Origin: Salinactinospora qingdaonensis
GTDB lineage: Bacteria; Actinomycetota; Actinomycetes; Streptosporangiales; Streptosporangiaceae
Direction: 5' to 3'
Length of the DNA stretch: 64,000 bases
NCBI RefSeq assembly: GCF_039539445.1
Contig: NZ_BAABDD010000003.1
Span: 274,282-338,281 of the forward strand
Shown: positions 57,617 through 64,000 of the stretch, in pieces
Position numbering within the stretch: position 1 is the first letter of the stretch
Layout: each line of letters opens with the position of its first letter
Translations under genes and position numbers: made by a program
Notes under the pieces: model-generated
The model's database searches: none
Told to the model about the DNA's origin: nothing
Seen by the model: only the letters and a program-made list of their open reading frames with translations

Positions 57617-58020
57617 CGCGGTCGGTCCTCCCGTCCCGAGGGACCGTCCTCGCGGGGGCGCGTCGGCCACACCGTGCCGCCGAGCCGGTCGACCAGTCCG
57701 GTGGCGAAGCGGTGGGCTAACGCGGCGGTGTCCTCATCGCCGTCGCGGGGATGAGTCGCCCTGGCCTCCACCCACCAGCAGGGGTGGGGCATGCGCCGCG
57801 CGGTGTCGCTGCCGAGCAGCCGTTCCACCTCGCTGGGGACATCGACGCGCTGCGCGGCCTCGATGCTGAGCAGTGCTCGCCCGTCGTCGTCACAGAGCTG
57901 GATGACGGCACCCTCCCCCGCGCCACGCACCCGCAGTCGGCGGCCCGCGCGTACCATCGCGTCGGCCAGGACCCGCATGTCGGGGGCCTGCCGCACCAGC
58001 GCGACCACGTCGTATGTCAA
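57613..58020 (-). CDS. DUF6177-like protein, N-terminal-type half
   Basis: A 135-residue cytosolic protein. M-T-Y-D-V-V-A-L-V-R-Q-A-P-D, V-I-Q-L-C-D-D-D-G-R-A-L-L-S-I-E-A and P-C-W-W-V-E-A-R-A recall the start of DUF6177-type proteins. The TTG start at 58020 has GAGGAG upstream and shares bases with the EccC stop (TTGA). Function unknown; the three-gene overlap chain means equal production with EccC. Confidence 0.6.
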   Translation of the reverse strand: MTYDVVALVRQAPDMRVLADAMVRAGRRLRVRGAGEGAVIQLCDDDGRALLSIEAAQRVDVPSEVERLLGSDTARRMPHPCWWVEARATHPRDGDEDTAALAHRFATGLVDRLGGTVWPTRPREDGPSGREDRPR

Positions 58021-61000
58021 CGGTTCTCCTCAGTCGGCTCGTCGATCAGCCCTGTCTGGACGAGACGCGGCGCGCCACCCCGCCGAATCCAGCGGCCCCG
58101 CCCCGGCGGCTGGGCGGTGGCGTAGACCTTCGGGAAGAGCTGCCCCTCGCTGCGATCGCCCGACATCAGCAGGGCGCTGGTACCGATCTCGCGCATCGCC
58201 TGCACCAGGGGGTCGTGCAGACCGCGCCCGGCCCCGGCCACGCGGCGCGCCACCACGAAGTGCAGCCCGATGTCGGGGCCGTTGGGGACGAAGGGAACGA
58301 ACGGGGCGAGCGGCTTCTGCCCCGCCGTGGTGAGCACATCGTAGTCGTCGGCCAGCACGACGATGCGCGGCGTGGGCGGCCCGCCGGAGGCGAGCGCGTC
58401 GGGGTCGGCGTCGTCGGGCATGCGCCCCTCCAGCTCTTTGGCGACACCGCCGGCCAGCCCGGCGCACACTCGCGCGTTGCTGGCGTAGCCACCCAGGTAG
58501 GGCTCGGGGATGACACCGCGCAGCGTCCGGCGCGGGTCCATGACTGCGAACACCACCTCTTCCGGGGAGTGGCGGGCGATCACCCCTTCGGCGACCAGCC
58601 GCAGCAGGTTGGTCTTGCCGCATTCGCCGTCGCCGAGCACCAGCAGGTTTTGGTCGCGGTCGAACAGGTCGAGCAGCACGGGGGCGAGCGCACGTTCGTC
58701 AACCCCGATCGGCACCCGCCCGGCTTCCTCGTCAGGACCGGGCAAAGCGGCGGCGGGCAACTGGTGCGGCAGCACCCGCACCGGCGGCGCGGTCGGCCCC
58801 TGCCATGCGCCGCTGATCGCCCGGCAGGTCTTCTCGACGACCTCGCCCAGGTTGTCTCCCTCAGGCAGCGCGTCGATACGGGGTAGGGCGACCTGGCCGA
58901 AGAGCTTGGTGTCGGTCAGCGCACGCCCAGGGGTGTCGGCGCTGATCGTCTCGGCGAGCTTGCGGTCGACAGCCGAGTCCGATGGGTCGTTCAACCGCAG
59001 CTCCACCTTCTGGCCGAAGGTGGACTGCATAGCCATGCGCACGTCGTTCCACCGCAGCATGGCCGCCACCAGATGGATGCCGTAGTTGCCGCCGCGCTGC
59101 AACAGGTCGGAGACCATCTCGTCGATCTCCTCGAAGTCCTTACGGATCGCGCCGAAGCCGTCAACACACAGCACCACCTCGGCGCACGGCAGTTCGGGGA
59201 GCTCTCCCCTGGCGTGCCTGCGCCGCAACTGCTGCAACGAGTCGATGCCGCGCTCGCGGAAGACCTGCTGGCGGTGCTCCAGCATGCCCCGCAGTTCCTC
59301 AAGGGTGCGGCGGATGCGTTCGGGGTCGGTGCGCGGTGCGACCCCGCCGACGTGGGGCAGGTCGGCCAGCGCCTGTAGACCACCGCCGACCAGGTCGAGC
59401 GCGTAGACCGCGAGCTGGCTGGGCGTATGGGTCAACGCGATGGACAGCACCAGCGTACGCAGGAGCGTCGTCTTGCCGGTCTGTGGCCCGCCGATGATGG
59501 CGAGGTGGCCGCCGGAGGCGGTGAGGTCGAGGTTCCATAGCCCCTGCCACTGCTTGTTGGCGTCGTCGAGCACCCCCACGGGCACGTGCAGTTGCGGGGT
59601 GTCGACAGGTAGCCGTATCGCCTCGCCGGCGGGCTGGACCGGACCGGTGACCCTGTCCAGCGTGGTGGCTTGCGGCAGCGGTGGGAGCCAGACGCTGCGG
59701 GTGGGCGTGCCGTGGCGGGCCACCTGACTCACCATCACCTCGAGCAGAGTCGCTCCGGTGACGCGCTCGGGCAGGTCCGGACCGTCGTTGGCGGCGCCGA
59801 CCGGTTCGGTGGAGCCGGCCGTGTTGTAGGCGGGGTAGGGCAAAACCGGGGCGGGGCCGCTCTCCTGCTCCTCTTCTGGCAGGGGGCCGCGGTAGCTGCC
59901 GGAGACGTAGCCGGCCTTGAACCGCTGGTAGACGGTGGTGTCGACTTTGAGGTAGCCGAACCCGGGCAGGGCCGGCAGGTGGAAGGCGTCAGCGGTGTCG
60001 AGCACCGTGCGGCTCTCTTCCTCGGAGAAGGTGCGCAGACCGATCCGGTAGGACAGGTACGTCTCCAGGCCGCGCAGCTTGCCGCCCTCGATGCGCTGGC
60101 TGGACAACAGCAGGTGCACGCCGATGCTGCGGCCGATCCGCCCGATGGTCAGGAACAGTTCGATGAAGTCGGGGCGGGCGGTCAGCAGCTCCCCGAACTC
60201 GTCGATGATCACCAGCAGGTGTGGCAGCGGGGGCAGACTCGGGTCCTGCGAGCGACGGTGGGCGTAGTCGCCGATGCTGGCGAGGTTGCCGGCGTCGCGC
60301 AGCACTCGCTGGCGGCGCCGCACCTCACCGTTGAGGCTGGCGTAGGCGCGCTCGATCAGCGCGGCGTCGTCCTCCAGGTTGGTGATCACCCCAGCCACGT
60401 GGGGCATCTCCTCGAACGGCGCGAACGTGGCGCCGCCCTTGTAGTCGACCAGCACCATACTGACCTGCTCGGGCGGATGGCCGGCGGCCAGCGCGAGCAC
60501 CAGCGTACGCAGCAGCTCGCTTTTGCCGGAGCCGGTGGCGCCCACACACAACCCGTGCGGCCCCATGCCGAGCTGGGCCGATTCTTTGAGGTCGAGGGTG
60601 ACGGGCCGGCCCATATCGTCGACGCCGATCGGCACCCGGAGGAACGCGCGTTCACTGCGCGACTTCCACAGTTGCTCAAAGCGCATGTCGGCGGGGTCGG
60701 GCACCCCCAACATGGTGGGAAAGTCGACGCTACCGCCCTCGGCGGCGGTCTCCTCGATCGACTCCGGGGACAGCCGCAGCGGGGCCAGCATCCGGGCCAG
60801 GCCCGACAGAGTCGCCGCGGGAACGTCGTCGACGGTTCCGGTGAGAGCACGCGGCTCGTCGGCACGCAGGTCGACCACTTGCACCTGGTCGCCGGAGACG
60901 GTGATCCGCACGCTCACGTCACCGGGCTCGGCGAGCTGATCGGCCACCAGATGCAGGACAGTGACGCCCAGGGCGGCGGGGTCGACGTCCTCGTCGGGGC

Positions 61001-62009
61001 GCACCAGCTCGGTGGCGACCTCGCCGTGGGTGTCGTGAATGACCACCATGCGCCGCATCTTGCGGTAAGCCTCGCGTCTGCCCATACCGCGCCGCACCTC
61101 GGCGGCGAAATCGGTGCGGTGACGCAGCTCGTCGGCGAGCAGGGCGCCCAGTTGGGCGGGAGTGGGCGCGATGAGCCGCGCGTTCACGCCGCCGTCGCGG
61201 CGCTGTTGGTCGAGGACTTGGGGGAGCCACTTGAGCCACTCCCACTCGGCGCCGCGCTCCTGAGGGTGCATCACCGCCAGCCCGGTGTCCTCGGGCGCGT
61301 GGAAGGCCGACAGTTGGGCGAGCAGGGCGCGTACCAGCCGCATCACGTCGGCGCGCTCCCCGATGACGCTGACGTTGCCGGCCATGTCGAGCGGGAGGGT
61401 GAGCGGCATTTCCGGCACGGTCTCGAACCGGCGCACGGCGGCTTGGGCTTCGGAGAGCATGAAGGGGTCGGTGGGCGCCAGGGCGGTGCCCCGGTCGGTC
61501 AGCCGCAGCGGATGGCCGGGCATCATCCCGGTGCCGACCCGCACGCACAGGAAGTCATGGTCTTTGCGGCGACGCTCCCATAGCCGGGCGGGGTCGCGGA
61601 CGACGTCGTAGAGCGCTTCGGGAGGCGGGTCGAGCAGGCGGGCGTGCGAGCGCCCTTCGCGCTCCCACGCGCTGAGCTGCTCGCGCAGCTCTTCCAGGTA
61701 TTCGAGGTAGCGCTCCCGTTGTTGCCGGCGTTGGCGACCGACCTGGCCACGGCGCGACAGGAGCATGCCCAGCCCCGCGAGGAGGGCGACGACGAGGACG
61801 ACCGCGCCCAGCGCCATAAACGCGGGGTTGCGCAGCACCATCATGATGGTCAGCGAAGCCATCATGCCCACCATGGGCAGGATGCTCATGAGCTGGTTGC
61901 CCTGGGGGTTTCCCTCGGGAAGCGTGGGAGGCGCCTCGACTTCGTGGGGTTCTTGCCGCTGCGGTGGATACACCGTTCTGGCCGGCCGATGGACCACTCG
62001 CGTCGTCAC
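58017..62009 (-). CDS. eccC: Type VII secretion ATPase EccC (fused EccCa-EccCb)
   Basis: A 1330-residue FtsK/SpoIIIE ATPase that powers ESX/type VII export. Two N-terminal membrane helices (residues ~45-90) are followed by an EccCa stalk, then three ATPase domains with Walker A motifs G-A-T-G-S-G-K-S-E near residue 490, G-G-P-Q-T-G-K-T-T near 840 and G-D-G-E-C-G-K-T-N near 1126. The third has intact GxxxxGKT. V-L-V-D-Y-K-G-G-A-T-F and V-I-I-D-E-F-G-E-L-L are the first domain's Walker B region. GTG 62009 follows AGAGGAG; GTG 62024 is less likely. It is upstream of the DUF6177-like pair and adjacent to a toxin/immunity pair, likely cargo of this system. Confidence 0.94.
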   Translation of the reverse strand: MTTRVVHRPARTVYPPQRQEPHEVEAPPTLPEGNPQGNQLMSILPMVGMMASLTIMMVLRNPAFMALGAVVLVVALLAGLGMLLSRRGQVGRQRRQQRERYLEYLEELREQLSAWEREGRSHARLLDPPPEALYDVVRDPARLWERRRKDHDFLCVRVGTGMMPGHPLRLTDRGTALAPTDPFMLSEAQAAVRRFETVPEMPLTLPLDMAGNVSVIGERADVMRLVRALLAQLSAFHAPEDTGLAVMHPQERGAEWEWLKWLPQVLDQQRRDGGVNARLIAPTPAQLGALLADELRHRTDFAAEVRRGMGRREAYRKMRRMVVIHDTHGEVATELVRPDEDVDPAALGVTVLHLVADQLAEPGDVSVRITVSGDQVQVVDLRADEPRALTGTVDDVPAATLSGLARMLAPLRLSPESIEETAAEGGSVDFPTMLGVPDPADMRFEQLWKSRSERAFLRVPIGVDDMGRPVTLDLKESAQLGMGPHGLCVGATGSGKSELLRTLVLALAAGHPPEQVSMVLVDYKGGATFAPFEEMPHVAGVITNLEDDAALIERAYASLNGEVRRRQRVLRDAGNLASIGDYAHRRSQDPSLPPLPHLLVIIDEFGELLTARPDFIELFLTIGRIGRSIGVHLLLSSQRIEGGKLRGLETYLSYRIGLRTFSEEESRTVLDTADAFHLPALPGFGYLKVDTTVYQRFKAGYVSGSYRGPLPEEEQESGPAPVLPYPAYNTAGSTEPVGAANDGPDLPERVTGATLLEVMVSQVARHGTPTRSVWLPPLPQATTLDRVTGPVQPAGEAIRLPVDTPQLHVPVGVLDDANKQWQGLWNLDLTASGGHLAIIGGPQTGKTTLLRTLVLSIALTHTPSQLAVYALDLVGGGLQALADLPHVGGVAPRTDPERIRRTLEELRGMLEHRQQVFRERGIDSLQQLRRRHARGELPELPCAEVVLCVDGFGAIRKDFEEIDEMVSDLLQRGGNYGIHLVAAMLRWNDVRMAMQSTFGQKVELRLNDPSDSAVDRKLAETISADTPGRALTDTKLFGQVALPRIDALPEGDNLGEVVEKTCRAISGAWQGPTAPPVRVLPHQLPAAALPGPDEEAGRVPIGVDERALAPVLLDLFDRDQNLLVLGDGECGKTNLLRLVAEGVIARHSPEEVVFAVMDPRRTLRGVIPEPYLGGYASNARVCAGLAGGVAKELEGRMPDDADPDALASGGPPTPRIVVLADDYDVLTTAGQKPLAPFVPFVPNGPDIGLHFVVARRVAGAGRGLHDPLVQAMREIGTSALLMSGDRSEGQLFPKVYATAQPPGRGRWIRRGGAPRLVQTGLIDEPTEENR

Positions 62010-62229
62010 CAACGCTCCTCTCACAACGGACGAACCAGAATCCTAGTGGCCGTGCGTTACAGCCCGTTCCTCCCGCGTACACAGACCACCCCACAGCCGG
62101 GTGCCGTTCCTACGCCCACCATCCTTCACACCATCGAGCCTCAAAGCACAACGTTTCCTCAACCCTGTGGATAACCGGAAGCAGCCGACCGGGAAAGCCA
62201 AGATCAGGAGGAGGCCACCTCGCCATGCC
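62010..62229. other. Intergenic stretch upstream of EccC
   Basis: Nothing gene-like; the GC content falls across this stretch towards the immunity gene. Confidence 0.4.
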
Positions 62230-62718
62230 TCAAGTCCTGCCTTCCCTGATTTTCTGAGAGAACCTTTTAGCAGCCTCCCAATCTTTCCTTGAAGCATTCA
62301 CCTCCCAACGAAGAAATTCAACAAACGATCCACACACCCTCCTTTCTTCCACTTCGTCGAAAACATAGACTCCAGGGTCATTCATTTTAAAAAAATAGAC
62401 ATAATCAAAATGATAATTTCCAATGAAAATCTTCCCGGAAAGATCAAAATCAGGCGCCTCTTCAAGCATTTCTTCGGCAATATCGAACGCGCAGATCGCC
62501 GACCTAATGTCTATTTCGACGCTTAGGTATTTGAGTGGATTTGCGCCCGCAACCCTGAGAAAGTAAAGATAATCATCCGGAAGCTGAACATTGCTCTGCA
62601 TAGCCTGGAGTTCGGATATTTGCTCCTCGGTGCATCCTGACACTGCGTCAGCGTCAGCCAAACCTGCGTCTACCAGTTCAGCGATCATTTGATCGATCTC
62701 GCTATATTTGCTGTTCAT
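62230..62718 (-). CDS. SMI1/KNR4 (SUKH) family immunity protein
   Basis: A 162-residue protein of the SUKH superfamily. I-S-E-L-Q-A-M-Q-S-N-V-Q-L-P-D-D-Y-L-Y-F-L-R-V-A-G is the classical N-terminal signature, followed by I-F-I-G-N-Y-H-F-D-Y-V-Y-F-F and V-Y-V-F-D-E-V-E. SUKH proteins neutralise secreted nuclease and deaminase toxins. The GC content is clearly below that of neighbouring genes, a sign of recent transfer. It lies 7 bp after the toxin gene stop. Confidence 0.9.
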   Translation of the reverse strand: MNSKYSEIDQMIAELVDAGLADADAVSGCTEEQISELQAMQSNVQLPDDYLYFLRVAGANPLKYLSVEIDIRSAICAFDIAEEMLEEAPDFDLSGKIFIGNYHFDYVYFFKMNDPGVYVFDEVEERRVCGSFVEFLRWEVNASRKDWEAAKRFSQKIREGRT

Positions 62719-62725
62719 TTTTCTC

Positions 62726-64000
62726 CTACCTGTTCTTCTTCCAGATTTTCATGTCATGTTCACGCGCACTCTTGGGAAGTCGTTCAATGATCCATCCCTT
62801 GTCAAGGGGGTCCGAAGAGTCATACTTGTATGTGTTGGGATCTTCATATCTTTGTTTAGTATCCAGAGCCACTATGTTTTTCTCACCCCACGTCACCTTG
62901 AGTTGGACATCGGGGTACCTTTCGCGGAACTGCTCCATCACTCCTCGGCACGAGCGACAGGGAGGACGTTCCGTGTATATTTCAATATCTCCCCTTGCAT
63001 CCCCTGAGAGTCGCGAAGCAAGTTCTTCCAGGAGCTTCACCTCCGAGTCATAGCGACGACTTTTCACTCCGCCCTCCGCTTCAAAAATCGGGTTTTCTTT
63101 AAATTTGACCAGCCCGTTGTTCTTTTCTTTTGTTCCGCTGCTGGCCGCTTCGGTTTGTACCTCCATTCCTTCGATGTCGGCTCTCATGATCGCGGCGTTG
63201 CTCTTGGCCGGGATCTTGTTGGTGCCTTTCAACTCTGGTGCGTCCAATGCTTCTCGAAGGGCTTCGACCCCCAGGGAGTTGGGGGGCGGTGCGGCGCCCT
63301 CGCGGATGTCGGCCGCGAGTTCCTCGATGCGGGCCTGTCCCGCGGCCTCGGCGGAGTCGACCGTTTCAGGGGCCTGCTGCGCTTCGGGCGTCTGGTCTGT
63401 CTCTGGGGTTGTGGCCTCGGCTGAGTGCGGCGGGGCCGTGCCCTCATCCTGCCCGGTTTCACCGGATGGCGTCTCCCGAGCAGGTGGCTCGGCCTGGCCA
63501 CCGTCCGGAGCGGGGCTGGTAGGAGCCTCGGCAGATGCCGTCTCCCCGTTGGGAGTGGGGCCGGGACGGTCCTCTGTGGAGGCCGGCGGCGCGGGGACAC
63601 TGTCGTCGCCCTTGCCGTCTGTGAACTCAGGGGCGGGTCCGCTGGGGGCTTCGGGTGTCTTGCCGTCCCCGGTGCTGGGGGCGCTGGGGGTGTGGGAGCC
63701 GCCGGCTCCACCGGGGCCGGTGGCCGGGCCGCTGGGGTGCGTGCTGTGCCCGCCCGGCCCGTGGATGGCCGGGGAACTACCGGTCGTGGGGGCGCTGGAC
63801 TCTGGGCTGGGCGGGCCGGTGGTGGGGGCGGAGGCCGAAGGAGAAGTGTCAGGGGCGTCGGGACTGCTGGTGTTGGCGGGGTCGTTGGTGTTGGCGGTGA
63901 TGTCGGGGTGGTGGGGGGCGCCGATGGTGGCGGGGTGGCGGTGGGCCAGCTCGGCGGCCTCGTCGAGGGCGGCCGCCATACCGATCTCGGTGGAGCGGAT
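62726..64000 (-). CDS. Polymorphic toxin C-terminal part with deaminase domain (runs off window)
   Basis: The visible ~425 residues end a secreted toxin. A long Pro/Thr/Ser/Glu-rich linker (residues ~25-220 of this fragment) precedes a basic A/G/S-rich hinge and a C-terminal deaminase domain: R-R-Y-D-S-E-V-K-L-L-E-E-L-A with the D-x-E proton shuttle, then T-E-R-P-P-C-R-S-C-R-G-V-M-E-Q-F with the zinc-binding P-C-x-x-C. This combination matches the BURPS668_1122-type deaminases of polymorphic toxins, which act on nucleic acids or nucleotides. The domain is lower in GC than the linker. The N-terminus, which would carry the export signal for type VII secretion, is outside the window. Confidence 0.85.
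   Translation of the reverse strand: MRSTEIGMAAALDEAAELAHRHPATIGAPHHPDITANTNDPANTSSPDAPDTSPSASAPTTGPPSPESSAPTTGSSPAIHGPGGHSTHPSGPATGPGGAGGSHTPSAPSTGDGKTPEAPSGPAPEFTDGKGDDSVPAPPASTEDRPGPTPNGETASAEAPTSPAPDGGQAEPPARETPSGETGQDEGTAPPHSAEATTPETDQTPEAQQAPETVDSAEAAGQARIEELAADIREGAAPPPNSLGVEALREALDAPELKGTNKIPAKSNAAIMRADIEGMEVQTEAASSGTKEKNNGLVKFKENPIFEAEGGVKSRRYDSEVKLLEELASRLSGDARGDIEIYTERPPCRSCRGVMEQFRERYPDVQLKVTWGEKNIVALDTKQRYEDPNTYKYDSSDPLDKGWIIERLPKSAREHDMKIWKKNR

Noticed and set aside
58030..61548. Large frames antisense to eccC
   Set aside because: Typical high-GC shadow frames rich in Arg, Ala and His; eccC has all expected motifs on the other strand.

Overview
The window is GC-rich actinobacterial DNA. 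GTG, TTG and ATG starts, four-base start/stop overlaps, a type VII secretion ATPase, an Scr1-like XRE/DUF397 pair and F420-type PPOX and luciferase-like enzymes all fit. The type VII locus layout, the XRE/DUF397 pair and a dispersed repeat built around a GATCGC-GAA-GCGATC hairpin suggest a member of the Nocardiopsaceae (Nocardiopsis, Streptomonospora or Thermobifida relatives); that placement is inference. Two runs of N (1756-1850 and 12098-12196) are assembly gaps, and each lies inside a tandem repeat.

Region 1-33.2 kb is mostly a catabolic supercluster for an unidentified organic acid or terpenoid-like compound, activated as CoA esters. It holds an acyl-CoA dehydrogenase, two crotonase-family proteins, a TetR regulator with its own operator, a five-gene oligopeptide-type ABC importer, several SDRs, an HMG-CoA lyase-type enzyme divergent from a CaiB/BaiF CoA-transferase, a second TetR regulator, an acyl-CoA synthetase, two luciferase-like monooxygenases with a flavin reductase and an SMP-30 lactonase-like protein, and a 2-oxoacid/acetoin dehydrogenase complex with a split E2. 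An 18-bp 7-4-7 palindrome (about GTCAACR-N4-YGTTGAC) recurs in front of several of these units and suggests a shared regulon. Embedded at 15.3-20.9 kb is unrelated accessory DNA: a 47-codon acidic peptide overlapping a protein-isoaspartate methyltransferase homologue (an imiditide-type RiPP candidate), a PPOX F420 enzyme, a UTRA regulator, the XRE/DUF397 pair and four overlapping small genes.

Region 33.5-45.3 kb holds a THUMP-type RNA methyltransferase, a MarR regulator divergent from a SAM methyltransferase with two clear operators, a ribose-type sugar ABC importer behind a mannose-6-phosphate isomerase and divergent from a LacI regulator, a Crp/Fnr regulator and another methyltransferase. 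Region 45.4-51.6 kb carries a small membrane protein, a MerT/MerC-like membrane protein overlapping a flavin disulfide oxidoreductase, and, convergent with them, a four-cluster-type radical SAM enzyme overlapping a cysteine-rich SAM methyltransferase. This looks like an uncharacterised metal(loid) or lipid-modification locus. A spermidine-synthase-like protein follows.

Region 52.2-64 kb holds another acyl-CoA synthetase, a decayed RibD/DHFR-like gene, a SulP anion transporter, and the edge of a type VII secretion locus: a two-gene DUF6177-like pair, EccC, an SMI1/KNR4 immunity protein and the C-terminal part of a polymorphic toxin ending in a deaminase domain. The last two have markedly lower GC. 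Short inverted-repeat elements with GGTTGTTGTTTTT ends are scattered between genes, several exactly at TAG stop codons inside CTAG.
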